DNA of 32,992 bases from an uncultured beta proteobacterium (lineage in GTDB: Bacteria; Pseudomonadota; Gammaproteobacteria; Burkholderiales; Burkholderiaceae_C), in NCBI GenBank assembly GCA_903951445.1, contig CAJBBZ010000203.1:1-32992 (forward strand), written 5' to 3'. Positions 1-7,978 of the stretch are shown one piece after another. The first letter of the stretch is position 1. Each line of letters opens with the position of its first letter. The translations under genes and the position numbers were made by a program. The notes under the pieces were generated by a model, which did not search any database, was not told the DNA's origin, and saw only the letters and a program-made list of their open reading frames with translations.

Positions 1-677
1 TCATAGCCCATGCTGGTCCAAACATCGGTCGTCACCAAATGCGCGCCTTGGCAGGCTTGCAGCGGGTCGGTGAACACGCGGTAACTGTCGCCCGAGCGCA
101 GCCCGGCCACGGCCTGGTTCACCTCGTAGCCGCTAGGCGTGCTGACATGCACGGTAAAGCCCAATAAATCGGCCGCCTGCAGCCAGGTATTGGCCATGTT
201 GTTGCCATCGCCCACCCAAGCCACAGTCTTGCCGGCGATGGAGCCACGGTGTTCGATATAGGTAAATATGTCTGCCAACACTTGGCAAGGGTGAAATTCA
301 TTGGTCAGCCCGTTGATCACCGGCACGCGGGAATTGGCTGCAAAGCGCTCGATTTTGGTTTGCTCAAAGGTGCGGATCATCACCAGGTCGGTCATGCGGC
401 TGATCACCTTGGCGCTGTCTTCTATCGGTTCGGCGCGCCCGAGTTGGCTATCGCCCGTGGTCAGGTGCACCACGCTGCCGCCCAGCTGGTACATGCCGGC
501 TTCAAAGCTAACACGGGTACGCGTGGAGGCCTTCTCAAAAATCATGGCCAGCGTGCGGTCTACCAAGGTGTGGTGCTTCTCATAGGCCTTGAATTTTTTC
601 TTGATCAACGCCGCCCGTGCAAACAAATACGCGTATTCGTCGGCGTTGAAGTCTTTGAATTGCAGGTAATGTTGCAT
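1..677 (-). CDS. argF: Ornithine carbamoyltransferase, C-terminus cut by window edge
   Basis: Transfers the carbamoyl group from carbamoyl phosphate to ornithine, giving citrulline in cytoplasmic arginine biosynthesis. The start is the ATG at 675-677 and the protein opens MQHYLQFKDF, a normal N terminus for the family. The carbamoyl-phosphate motif STRTR lies at about residues 51-55, and the FHPCQ segment that follows NGLTNE is present. About 225 codons are visible. The ornithine-binding C-terminal domain with its HCLPA-type motif lies beyond base 1, so the gene is partial only because of the window. It follows argD on the same strand after 49 bp, consistent with an argD-argF unit. The family call is very secure. 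Confidence 0.96.
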   Translation of the reverse strand, partial: MQHYLQFKDFNADEYAYLFARAALIKKKFKAYEKHHTLVDRTLAMIFEKASTRTRVSFEAGMYQLGGSVVHLTTGDSQLGRAEPIEDSAKVISRMTDLVMIRTFEQTKIERFAANSRVPVINGLTNEFHPCQVLADIFTYIEHRGSIAGKTVAWVGDGNNMANTWLQAADLLGFTVHVSTPSGYEVNQAVAGLRSGDSYRVFTDPLQACQGAHLVTTDVWTSMGY

Positions 678-726
678 GAGGGGGTTACCAAATATATAAG
701 CCGACCGGGCGCAAACTCCAGCGTGC

Positions 727-1941
727 TCAGGCCGCCAAAAACGCGCTGATCAGCGGGCACAAAATAGATGCGATCTGCTCGGCCTCTGCGGCCGTCAAAA
801 TCAGTGAAGGCACCAGGCGCACCACGCTGTCGGCAGTCACGCTAATCAGCAGCCCCTTGTCAGCCGCTTGTTGCATCAGCGCTCCGCAAGGCTTGGACAG
901 CTCAATGCCCAACATCAAGCCCTGGCCGCGAATTTCTTTGACCGTCCCCGCTGCCAACTCCTGCACCAAGCCCTTGGCCAGTGAGGCTTTCAGGTGCGCG
1001 CCCACGCTTTCGGCATGGGCCAGTAGGCCGTCGCGCTCCATCACGCGTATGGTTTCCACCCCGGCGCGCATGGCCAGTGGGTTACCGCCAAAAGTGCTGC
1101 CGTGGTTGCCCACGCCCAGCACCTTGGCCGCGCGCGGCCCGGCCACAATCGCGCCCACCGGCACGCCCGAACCCAGGCCTTTGGCCAGCGGCATCACATC
1201 GGGCACGATACCGGCCCATTGGTGCGCAAACCATTTGCCGGTGCGCCCCATACCGCATTGCACTTCGTCAATCATCAGCAACCAGTCGCGCGCATCGCAC
1301 AAGGCGCGTAAATCGCGCAAATAATCCATGTACAAGGGGTTGACGCCGCCTTCGCCTTGAATCGCCTCCACAAACACCGCCACCACGTCCTGGTTGCCTT
1401 CGGTCGCGGCCTTTAAGGCGTCGATATTGTTCAAGGGCACGCGGATAAATCCCTCCACCAGCGGACCAAAACCGGCTTGCACTTTCAGATTGCCAGTAGC
1501 GCTCAGGGTGGCAATGCTGCGGCCATGAAAGGCTTTGTCATAGACCACGATTTGCGGGTTATCGATGCCCTTGTCATGGCCAAATTTGCGCGCCAGTTTC
1601 AGCGCCGCCTCGTTGGCCTCCAAGCCACTGGAGCAAAAAAACACGTTTTCCATGCCCGATAGCTCCACCAGCTTGGCCGCCAGCGCTTCTTGCAAGGGCA
1701 CGTGGTAGTAATTGGAGGTGTGGATCAGCTTGGTCACCTGGTCTTGCAAAGCGGCCACTAGGTCTGGGTGGTTGTGGCCCAAGGTGTTGACGGCAATACC
1801 GCCTAGCGCGTCCAGGTACTCGCGGCCTTCGGTATCCCAGACGCGGCAGCCCTGGCCGTGGGAAAGTGCAAAGGGCAGACGGCCATAGGTCGTCATCACA
1901 TGCGGGGACGCGGCGGCTGAAGGGGAGGCGGGGGCGGTCAT
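727..1941 (-). CDS. argD: Acetylornithine aminotransferase
   Basis: PLP-dependent class III aminotransferase of 404 residues, the usual length. It converts N-acetylglutamate semialdehyde to N2-acetylornithine in arginine biosynthesis and may also act in the lysine pathway, as family members often do. The PLP-binding lysine is K254 in PLAKGLGSGVP. The LLMIDEVQ segment with D225, which contacts the PLP ring nitrogen, and the SSGLEANEAALKLAR phosphate-binding region are present. The ATG at 1941 has a GGAG ribosome-binding sequence a few bases upstream. An internal Met at residue 16 is a second possible start, since the first 15 residues are low-complexity Ala/Pro/Ser. argF follows on the same strand. 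Confidence 0.96.
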   Translation of the reverse strand: MTAPASPSAAASPHVMTTYGRLPFALSHGQGCRVWDTEGREYLDALGGIAVNTLGHNHPDLVAALQDQVTKLIHTSNYYHVPLQEALAAKLVELSGMENVFFCSSGLEANEAALKLARKFGHDKGIDNPQIVVYDKAFHGRSIATLSATGNLKVQAGFGPLVEGFIRVPLNNIDALKAATEGNQDVVAVFVEAIQGEGGVNPLYMDYLRDLRALCDARDWLLMIDEVQCGMGRTGKWFAHQWAGIVPDVMPLAKGLGSGVPVGAIVAGPRAAKVLGVGNHGSTFGGNPLAMRAGVETIRVMERDGLLAHAESVGAHLKASLAKGLVQELAAGTVKEIRGQGLMLGIELSKPCGALMQQAADKGLLISVTADSVVRLVPSLILTAAEAEQIASILCPLISAFLAA

Positions 1942-1991
1942 GGGCTCACTCCGGGGAAAAAATGCAAAAGCGCGGTGCTACAAAGCAATCA

Positions 1992-2009
1992 GCCCAACGC
2001 AAGTTGGGC
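1992..2009. other. Hairpin in the argD / DUF3579 divergent gap
   Basis: A perfect 7-bp inverted repeat, GCCCAAC and GTTGGGC, closes a four-base loop (GCAA on plus, TTGC on minus). It sits about 50 bp upstream of the argD start, so it could be in the argD leader transcript. There is no U-run at a terminator-like distance. A leader structure or protein-binding site is possible; the function is unknown. Confidence 0.4.
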
Positions 2010-2188
2010 CGTTGAAGGTAGATTTTAGAGTCTGCGCCTTTTGGCGGCGCAGGCCTGCAATTGTTCATATTGTGTAACTTGATGCGCGTACGCAACAGGT
2101 AAACTGCCTGGTGCGGTGCAACACGCCCGCGATCCGCAGGAATGCAAACCTGCCGCCTGCCACCCTGACAGCGGCCCATCCCGAGCAC

Positions 2189-2500
2189 ATGGCTACCACC
2201 CTCGCCAAAGAAATCTACATCCTGGGCCTTACGCGCCAGGGCCGGGCATTTCGCCCCAGCGACTGGGCCGAGCGCCTGGCCGGGGTGATGAGCCAATTCC
2301 GCCCCGGCGGCCCGCAGCCGGGCAGCCATTTGGGCTATTCGCCTTGGTGTATCCCGACAAGCATCGGCGACACCAAATGCGTCATCATCCACCCCGATTT
2401 ACGCGAGCACGAGGTCATGGCCTGGGACTTTTGCATCAACTTCGCGCGCGATAACGATTTGCAAACCAGCGAGGGCTTGCCGCCGGAATTGTCGAAATAG
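2189..2500 (+). CDS. DUF3579 family protein
   Basis: Small cytoplasmic protein of 103 residues that I recognise as the betaproteobacterial DUF3579 family (function unknown). Characteristic segments are KEIYILGLTRQG near the N terminus, then RPSDWAERL, and a C-terminal half with MAWDFCINFARDNDLQ. The reading frame is open 26 codons further upstream to 2111, but the family normally begins close to the ATG at 2189, so I chose that. The gene diverges from argD. From memory, DUF3579 genes commonly lie beside rpsT and arg genes in Burkholderiales, which fits here. No membrane segment or signal peptide is seen. Confidence 0.8.
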   Translation: MATTLAKEIYILGLTRQGRAFRPSDWAERLAGVMSQFRPGGPQPGSHLGYSPWCIPTSIGDTKCVIIHPDLREHEVMAWDFCINFARDNDLQTSEGLPPELSK

Positions 2501-2639
2501 GCGTCGCGCAGGCTGCTGAAGGCGCGGCTTGTCCGCACAACCCGGCCTGGCGCAGTGGCGCTACCATGACGCACATGGCCCCACCTTCTCCTATAAGCAA
2601 GCCCGCCGCGCAAATACGCTCGTTCGCCACCCTTGATAA

Positions 2640-3260
2640 ATGACTACAAGCATTCACTCCTACGAACCCCGCCTGGGCCACGGCCTGGCGCATGACCCGT
2701 TTAACTCCATCGTCGGCCCGCGCCCCATCGGCTGGATTTCCACATGCGGCCTCAGTGGCGTGTTGAACCTGGCGCCCTACAGCTTTTTCAACGCTTTTAA
2801 CTACGTGCCGCCCATCATCGGCTTTAGCAGCCTGGGCTACAAAGACACGGTGCGCAATGCCATTGAAACTGGCGAATTCGTCTGGAACCTGGCCACCCAA
2901 GACCTGGCCGAAGCCATGAACCAGACCTGCGCCCATGTGGCCCCTGAAGTGGATGAATTTGCCCTAGCCGGATTGAGTCCGCTGCCTTCCGACCTGGTGA
3001 GGGCGCCGCGTGTGGCCCAAAGCCCGGTCAGCTTTGAATGCAAAGTCAGCCAGCACATGCCCTTGCGTTCGGCACAGGGCGAGGAACTGAACACCTGGAT
3101 GGTGTTTGGCGAAGTCGTCAAAGTGCATATCGACAGCGCGCTCCTGCAAGGCGGTATCTACGACACGGCAGCAGCGCGCCCGATACTGCGCGGCGGCGGC
3201 CCATCGGACTATTTCAGCATCGGGCCGGAGCAGCTATTTCGGATGGTGCGGCCCCGCTGA
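2640..3260 (+). CDS. Flavin reductase-like, FMN-binding family protein
   Basis: A 206-residue protein of the flavin reductase-like (split-barrel FMN-binding) family. Members bind FMN and either reduce flavin with NAD(P)H for a partner oxygenase or act as stand-alone oxidoreductases. The N-terminal segment SIVGPRPIGWIST and the following NLAPYSFFNAFNY are typical of the FMN-binding core. A C-terminal DYFSIGPEQLFRMVRP resembles members of this group annotated as DUF447-free flavoprotein oxygenases. No partner oxygenase lies nearby, so the substrate cannot be inferred. The ATG at 2640 overlaps a TAA-like context and has no clear Shine-Dalgarno. The gene ends just before a strong terminator. Confidence 0.85.
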   Translation: MTTSIHSYEPRLGHGLAHDPFNSIVGPRPIGWISTCGLSGVLNLAPYSFFNAFNYVPPIIGFSSLGYKDTVRNAIETGEFVWNLATQDLAEAMNQTCAHVAPEVDEFALAGLSPLPSDLVRAPRVAQSPVSFECKVSQHMPLRSAQGEELNTWMVFGEVVKVHIDSALLQGGIYDTAAARPILRGGGPSDYFSIGPEQLFRMVRPR

Positions 3261-3297
3261 GCGCGCTTTAGCCAAGGGTTGCCGATGTTGCGCCCAC

Positions 3298-3324
3298 AAA
3301 AAAGCCGTCTTGCGACGGCTTTTT
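3298..3324. terminator. Bidirectional rho-independent terminator
   Basis: Perfect stem GCCGTC/GACGGC with a TTGC loop, flanked by six A on the left and five T on the right, so it can stop transcription from both sides. It lies between the flavin reductase-like gene (plus) and rpsT (minus), which converge here. Confidence 0.9.
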
Positions 3325-3356
3325 GCTTTGCTGGCAGCGCACCCGATTCAAACGGC

Positions 3357-3375
3357 GAATCCTGCGGGAGGATTC
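3357..3375. other. Short hairpin 3' of rpsT
   Basis: A perfect 7-bp inverted repeat GAATCCT/AGGATTC with a 5-base loop. It lies between the rpsT stop and the terminator, so it would be in the rpsT 3' untranslated region. It has no U-run. It may stabilise the mRNA end, but there is no direct evidence. Confidence 0.4.
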
Positions 3376-3394
3376 GGGCGGTGCACCTGAAGAA

Positions 3395-3694
3395 TCAGGC
3401 GGCGAGGGCCAAGGTTTTTACCTTGGTAGCCAAACGACTCTTGTCGCGGGCGGCTTTGTTCTTGTGGAAGATACCTTTGTCGGCGATGGTGTCCACCACG
3501 GCCTGCATCTTGCCAAACAACTCGGCTGCTTTGGTTTTGTCACCGGCGAGAACGGCTTTTTCGACGTTCTTCACCGCGGTGCGGTATTTGGAGCGCAGCG
3601 AGGTGTTGGCTGCATTGATTTTGACGTCCTGGCGGACGCGTTTGCGGCCCGACGCTAAGCGCGGGTTCTTTTTCTTGGGTTTTCCGGATGCCAT
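3395..3694 (-). CDS. rpsT: 30S ribosomal protein S20
   Basis: A 99-residue lysine/arginine-rich protein, slightly longer than the E. coli S20. It binds 16S rRNA early in 30S assembly. The start [10 protein letters not shown] and the segments [14 protein letters not shown] and [17 protein letters not shown] are typical of the family. The start is the ATG at 3692-3694, preceded by AGGAAA at a good distance. The reading frame is open far upstream into murJ on the opposite strand, but that extension is a shadow. It is transcribed alone, from a TATAAT-type promoter about 50 bp upstream, and ends at a strong terminator. Confidence 0.97.
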   Translation of the reverse strand: MASGKPKKKNPRLASGRKRVRQDVKINAANTSLRSKYRTAVKNVEKAVLAGDKTKAAELFGKMQAVVDTIADKGIFHKNKAARDKSRLATKVKTLALAA

Positions 3695-3740
3695 AAATGT
3701 GTTTCCTAGTGGTCTGTGGATGTTGCCAGCAAAGCCCACC

Positions 3741-3746
3741 ATTATA
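3741..3746 (-). promoter_or_regulatory. Predicted -10 element of rpsT
   Basis: The minus strand reads GGCTATAATGG, with a perfect TATAAT, about 47 bp before the rpsT start. A convincing -35 is not seen. The context GCTATAATGG is typical of strong ribosomal-protein promoters in betaproteobacteria. Confidence 0.6.
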
Positions 3747-3778
3747 GCCTTGCAGGGGCTAGCGGCTAAACTCCCGCC

Positions 3779-5338
3779 GTGAGCCTCCTCAAGTCCGCCT
3801 CTACCGTGTCCGCCTGGACATTGGCCTCGCGCGTCACCGGACTGCTCCGCGAAACCCTCATGGCAGCGCTCTTTGGCGCCAGCGCCCTCACCGACGCGTT
3901 TAACGTCGCCTTTCGCATTCCCAATCTGTTTCGCCGCATGTTTGCCGAAGGCGCTTTCAGCCAGGCATTTGTGCCGGTGCTGGCCGCTAGCAAAGCGCAA
4001 AACGGCGATGCCGCCACCAAAATCCTGATCGACCAAGTAGCCACGCTGCTGGCCTGGGCCATGGTACTGGTGTGTGTGGCAGGCGTATTGCTCGCGCCCT
4101 GGATGGTCTGGGCCATGGCCAGCGGCTTGCCACCAGCGGGCTTTGATGCGGCGGTGTGGATGACGCGCTTTATGTTCCCCTACATCGGCTGCATGTCGCT
4201 GGTAGCGCTGTCCTCGGGGATTTTGAATACCTACAAGCGCTTTGCCATTCCAGCGGCCACCCCGGTGCTGCTTAACGTCAGCACGATTGCGGCGGCTTGG
4301 TGGCTTTCGCCTTGGTTTGGCGCGCAAGGCATAGAGCCGATTTTTGCCATGGCGGTGGGGGTGATGGCCGGTGGCCTCTTGCAGCTAGGCCTGCAAATAC
4401 CTGCGTTAGCGGCTTTGGGTTTGCTGCCGCGACTGGGCTTGGGCTGGTCGGCCCTACGCGCCGCGTGGAACGACCCCGGCACGCGCACGATTTTGCGCCT
4501 CATGGGCCCGGCCTTGCTAGGCGTGAGCGTGGCGCAAATTTCATTGCTCATTAACACCCAGATTGCTTCCCACCTCGCCGTTGGCAGCGTTAGTTGGCTT
4601 AGCTACGCCGACCGCTTGATGGAGTTCCCCACCGCCATGCTGGGCGTGGCCCTGGGCGTGGTGCTGATGCCCCGGCTGGCCTCAGCGCGCGCCACGGCCA
4701 ATGCCGACGACTATTCCGCGCTGCTGGACTGGGGTTTGCGCATCGTGGTTTTGCTGGCCACGCCTTGTGCGGTAGCGCTTTTGTTGTTCGCGCAGCCCTT
4801 GGTCGCGGTGTTGTTTCATTACCGCGCTTTCACCGCTTTTGATGTGCAGCAAACCGCCTTGGCCCTCACCGGTTGGGGTGTGGGCCTGGTGGGCTTGGTG
4901 GCAATCAAAGTGCTGGCGCCGGGCTATTACGCCAGCCAGGACGTGAAAACGCCGGTGCGCATTGCGGTGCTCGTGCTCATCATTACGCAGCTACTGAACT
5001 GGGCGCTGGTGCCTTACTTCCGTCACGCGGCCTTGTCCTTGTCTATTTCGCTGGGCGCATTGCTCAATGCGTTGTGGCTATTGCGCGGGCTGCGGGCGCG
5101 GGGCAGTTATCAGCCGCAGCCCGGCTGGGGCCGCTTTGCGCTGCAAGTCCTGATTGCGTGTGTGGCTTTGGGTGCTTATCTGGCTTGGGCGGCGCAAGCG
5201 TTTACCTGGTTGGACATGCCCGGCGGTCCGCTGCAGCGGGTGCTGTGGGTGGCTTTAGTATTGGCCGGTGCCGTGCTCTTGTACCTGGGCAGTATCTTGG
5301 CGCTGGGCCTGAATTTGCGCCAATTTTTACGGCGCTAG
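3779..5338 (+). CDS. murJ: Lipid II flippase MurJ
   Basis: Polytopic inner-membrane protein of 519 residues (about 14 hydrophobic segments) of the MviN/MurJ family. It moves lipid II from the cytoplasmic to the periplasmic side for peptidoglycan synthesis. R18, R24, D39 and R52, which are functionally important in E. coli MurJ, occur at exactly the same positions here. The segment [16 protein letters not shown] is the family hallmark. The start is a GTG at 3779; the frame and the MSLLKS opening match the family, and there is no ATG nearby. It diverges from rpsT across 84 bp and is followed after 37 bp by the SirB1 gene, probably its co-transcribed partner. Confidence 0.96.
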   Translation: MSLLKSASTVSAWTLASRVTGLLRETLMAALFGASALTDAFNVAFRIPNLFRRMFAEGAFSQAFVPVLAASKAQNGDAATKILIDQVATLLAWAMVLVCVAGVLLAPWMVWAMASGLPPAGFDAAVWMTRFMFPYIGCMSLVALSSGILNTYKRFAIPAATPVLLNVSTIAAAWWLSPWFGAQGIEPIFAMAVGVMAGGLLQLGLQIPALAALGLLPRLGLGWSALRAAWNDPGTRTILRLMGPALLGVSVAQISLLINTQIASHLAVGSVSWLSYADRLMEFPTAMLGVALGVVLMPRLASARATANADDYSALLDWGLRIVVLLATPCAVALLLFAQPLVAVLFHYRAFTAFDVQQTALALTGWGVGLVGLVAIKVLAPGYYASQDVKTPVRIAVLVLIITQLLNWALVPYFRHAALSLSISLGALLNALWLLRGLRARGSYQPQPGWGRFALQVLIACVALGAYLAWAAQAFTWLDMPGGPLQRVLWVALVLAGAVLLYLGSILALGLNLRQFLRR

Positions 5339-5375
5339 GCCTGCGCAATTTGGCTGATTTGCGATAGAGTTGCGC

Positions 5376-6245
5376 ATGGATTTTTCTTTTGAACCGCCCA
5401 GCCCCTTGGCGTATTTCGCGTCCCTGGTGCACAGCGACGGCGGCTTTCCCCTGTTTGAAGCTGCTGCCGCATTGGGCTATATGCGCGATGCGGATTTGGA
5501 CGTGCAAGCCACGCTCTCGCGCATGGACCAATGGCAGATGCGGTTACGCAAGCGGGTGCCCGCCGACGCTGCGGGCATGGCCCGCTTGATGGCACTCAAC
5601 CGTTTTTTTTACCAAGAGCTAGGCTTTGCCGGCAACCTGAACGACTACTACGCGCCCGACAACAGCTACGTGCACCAGGTCATGGAGACGCGGCGCGGTA
5701 TCCCCATCTCCATGGCCGTCATTTGGCTGGAGCTAGCGCAAGGCATTGGCTTGGACGCCAAAGGCGTTAGCTTCCCCGGCCATTTTTTAATCAAGGTGCC
5801 GCTGCCGGCAGGTCAGGCGGTGATCGACCCGATGAACGGCCAGTCTTTCAGCCGCGAAGAGCTCAAGGAAATGCTCGAGCCTTACCGCCTGGGCGGCAAG
5901 CATGGTGCGGATTTTGAGGTGCCGCTCGGCCTGTATTTGCAAGCCTCCCCACCGCGCGACATCCTGACGCGCATGCTGCGCAACCTAAAAGAGATTTTCC
6001 GCAGCCAAAAACACGGCAGCCAATGGCTGGCGGTTCAGGAGCGGCTGATCGTGCTGGCGCCCGAAGCCTGGTCCGAGTACCGCGACCGTGGCCTGGCCCA
6101 TGCCATGCTGGGCAACCACGGAGAAGCCCTGGCAGACCTGGAGTGCTACGTCGTCAATGCCAATGACGTGGTTGATGCTGAGGCTATCAGCAGCCAAGTG
6201 GATTTGCTGAGACGGCAATTGGGCAAACGGCGCGAGTCCAATTGA
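5376..6245 (+). CDS. SirB1 family protein (transglutaminase-like and TPR)
   Basis: A 289-residue protein of the SirB1 family. The N-terminal two-thirds is transglutaminase-like: NLNDYYAPDNSY, then METRRGIPISMAVIWLELA and SFPGHFLIKV. The C-terminal third (ILTRMLRNLKEIF to the end) looks like tetratricopeptide helices, with WSEYRDRGLAHAMLGNHGEAL. The position that holds the catalytic Cys in true transglutaminases is Ser/Ile here, as is usual in SirB1 proteins, so peptide-crosslinking activity is doubtful. I chose the ATG at 5376; a TTG two codons earlier is also open. It lies downstream of murJ and ends before a terminator. The molecular role is not established. Confidence 0.85.
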   Translation: MDFSFEPPSPLAYFASLVHSDGGFPLFEAAAALGYMRDADLDVQATLSRMDQWQMRLRKRVPADAAGMARLMALNRFFYQELGFAGNLNDYYAPDNSYVHQVMETRRGIPISMAVIWLELAQGIGLDAKGVSFPGHFLIKVPLPAGQAVIDPMNGQSFSREELKEMLEPYRLGGKHGADFEVPLGLYLQASPPRDILTRMLRNLKEIFRSQKHGSQWLAVQERLIVLAPEAWSEYRDRGLAHAMLGNHGEALADLECYVVNANDVVDAEAISSQVDLLRRQLGKRRESN

Positions 6246-6264
6246 AGTTATGGGACTGCTTTTG

Positions 6265-6297
6265 CAGACGCTCTTAGCGTCTGAGCATTCTTTTTTT
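6265..6297 (+). terminator. Rho-independent terminator of murJ-sirB1
   Basis: The stem CAGACGCT/AGCGTCTG (8 bp, loop CTT) is followed within a few bases by seven T. Flanking TGCT/AGCA could extend the stem. The T-run is on the plus strand, so it mainly serves the SirB1 gene, which converges with tonB here. Confidence 0.8.
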
Positions 6298-6314
6298 GAC
6301 CCAGACCAAGGCCC

Positions 6315-7073
6315 TCACTGGTCGATCTTGAAATTAAATTCCTGCGTAACGGTCACCTCTGCGCCCGCCCCATCGGCCACACACTTGTACTGCATGATGG
6401 CCGCCTTCACTGCAGCATGAAACACGCGCGGGCCTCCTAGGATAGTGACATCCTGCACCGCGCCGCCCTTGAGCACAATCTGCGCTTTGACCACGCCTTG
6501 CGTGCCGTCTTGCAGCGCGCGCCTAGGCATCTCAGGTGCCACCTGCGTCGGGCATAACACGCCAATTGTTTTGGGCACCGGCGGTGGGGGCGCAGGCGGC
6601 GGTGGAGCCGGGGGGGCAGGCGGCGCAGGTGGTGCCGGTGGCGCCGGTGGCGCCGGAGGAGGTGGCGGCGCAATCACATGCGGCGTGGGCGGCGGCGTAG
6701 CTACCGACTGAATCACCGGCGCGGTGGTCGCTACGGGTGGTGGAATGTCTGGCGGCGGTACAAAAGGTGGCGGCGGCGCCTGCACCTTGGGCATCTCCGG
6801 CGGCGGCTCTATTTTCTTAGGCGGTGGGGGAGGGGGAGGCGGTGGCGGTGGGATGATCACCTCTTGGATGAGCACCGCTTCCAGCGGTTTTTTCAAAAGC
6901 GTCAGGCCTTGGCGCGCCAGGCCGGAGATCAGTACATAGCCCACCACCAGATGGACTGCCAGTACAAAGGCAATGCCTTTGAGTCTGCGGCTGTTGTCCT
7001 GCTGCCCGAAACCGTAAGGCGAGGCGCTGTTGGCACCTGGACCCGAAGTCGCCAGATCGCCCAGCGCGCTCAT
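6315..7073 (-). CDS. tonB: TonB energy-transducing protein, polyproline type
   Basis: A 252-residue TonB that couples the ExbB/ExbD proton motor to outer-membrane receptors. It has a cytoplasmic N terminus, one membrane segment at about residues 33-52, a long periplasmic proline-rich stretch (about 75-165) and a C-terminal TonB domain (about 170-252). The linker is an uninterrupted run of eleven prolines followed by PPA repeats, in place of the EP/KP repeats of E. coli TonB. In the membrane segment the conserved His is H41, but the position four residues before it is V37, where E. coli has Ser. Two cysteines (GVLCPTQ and QYKCVADG) could form a disulphide. It overlaps the upstream exbD by 4 bp (ATGA), so it is the last gene of exbB-exbD-exbD-tonB. 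Confidence 0.92.
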   Translation of the reverse strand: MSALGDLATSGPGANSASPYGFGQQDNSRRLKGIAFVLAVHLVVGYVLISGLARQGLTLLKKPLEAVLIQEVIIPPPPPPPPPPPKKIEPPPEMPKVQAPPPPFVPPPDIPPPVATTAPVIQSVATPPPTPHVIAPPPPPAPPAPPAPPAPPAPPAPPPPAPPPPVPKTIGVLCPTQVAPEMPRRALQDGTQGVVKAQIVLKGGAVQDVTILGGPRVFHAAVKAAIMQYKCVADGAGAEVTVTQEFNFKIDQ

Positions 7074-7495
7074 TGGACAAACTGCTCCGCGCCGATCACG
7101 GCAATCTTGGTCAGCCCGTGTCGCTTGCTGCCCGAGAGCACATTGGCAAACACCGCATAGCGCGCATCCTTGTTAGGGCGTATATGCACCTCTGGCTGCG
7201 CGGCCCATTGGCCAATACCCTGCATTTTTTGGTCCAGCTCGGCGCCCGATACCGCCACCCCGTTCCAATAGACCACGCTGGCCGCGTCAATATCGATCTG
7301 AATCTTTTCCATTTTTTGCTGGTTCGGCGGCGCGCCCACCGGCATCTCCAGGTTCACCGCATGCAGTTGGATGGGAATGGTGATGATCAGCATCACCAAT
7401 AAGACCAGCATCACGTCAATGAGCGGCGTGGTGTTGATCTCCATCATCAGCTCTGGCTCGTCGCTGGCGCTGCTGTTTCCAATGTTCATGGCCAT
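7070..7495 (-). CDS. exbD: ExbD biopolymer transporter subunit (second copy)
   Basis: A 141-residue ExbD/TolR-family protein with a short cytoplasmic N terminus, one membrane helix (about 23-43) and a periplasmic domain. The proton-carrying aspartate is D27 in NTTPLIDVMLVLLVM. It works with ExbB as the proton channel that drives TonB. The start has a strong AGGAGG about 10 bases upstream. It lies 21 bp after the first exbD and overlaps tonB by 4 bp. The periplasmic halves of the two ExbD copies differ clearly, so they are diverged paralogues and not a fresh duplication. Confidence 0.93.
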   Translation of the reverse strand: MAMNIGNSSASDEPELMMEINTTPLIDVMLVLLVMLIITIPIQLHAVNLEMPVGAPPNQQKMEKIQIDIDAASVVYWNGVAVSGAELDQKMQGIGQWAAQPEVHIRPNKDARYAVFANVLSGSKRHGLTKIAVIGAEQFVQ

Positions 7496-7516
7496 GGTGG
7501 GGTGTCCTCCTGCGCT

Positions 7517-7948
7517 TTAGTTCAGGGGAGGCGGTTCGGTGATAAAGGCCACCTTGACGATGCCTGCGCGCTGGCAGGCCAGCAGCACCTTGCCCACGCC
7601 TTCGTAGCGCGCTGCCAGGTCACCCCGGATTTGCACCTCGGGCTGGGGCTTTTTGGTGGCGACTTTCTTCAGCTTCTCGGTCAGCGCCTCTACGTTGTTC
7701 ACGCGCGCTTCGTACCAAAAGATATTGCTTTGCGCATCCACCGAGATGATCACATTCTCTGGCTTGGTCTCGCGCACCTCAATGCGCTCTTTGGGCAGGG
7801 CCACCGGGATGGCAGTGGTCACCACCGGAATGGTGATCAAAAAGATGATCAGCAAGACCAGCATCACATCGACCAGCGGCGTGGTGTTGATGGTGGAGAT
7901 GACCGCGTCTTCGTTGCCGTCCGGGCCGGGGCCCACGTTCATAGCCAT
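7517..7948 (-). CDS. exbD: ExbD biopolymer transporter subunit (first copy)
   Basis: A 143-residue ExbD with the membrane helix NTTPLVDVMLVLLIIFLITIP and its aspartate D27. The periplasmic part (KPENVIISVDAQSNIFW...) contains the usual ExbD fold. It sits between exbB (30 bp upstream) and the second exbD. The exbB-exbD-exbD arrangement with an adjacent tonB is known from Xanthomonas, where the second ExbD was reported to be needed only for certain substrates or functions. Which copy does what here is unknown. An ATG two codons later is a possible alternative start. Confidence 0.93.
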   Translation of the reverse strand: MAMNVGPGPDGNEDAVISTINTTPLVDVMLVLLIIFLITIPVVTTAIPVALPKERIEVRETKPENVIISVDAQSNIFWYEARVNNVEALTEKLKKVATKKPQPEVQIRGDLAARYEGVGKVLLACQRAGIVKVAFITEPPPLN

Positions 7949-7978
7949 AGTGCTGCGCCTGCCTAAAAAAAGCGGACT

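Noticed and set aside
1946-2392. 148-codon open frame on the minus strand upstream of argD
   Set aside because: Arg/Pro-rich translation with no family resemblance, and it overlaps the DUF3579 gene on the opposite strand. High-GC shadow.
6445-6711. Plus-strand Gly-rich frame opposite tonB, and the tandem GGCGGTGCC-like repeats that resemble an array
   Set aside because: These are the antisense of the TonB polyproline codons. The repeats have no spacers, so this is not a CRISPR array.
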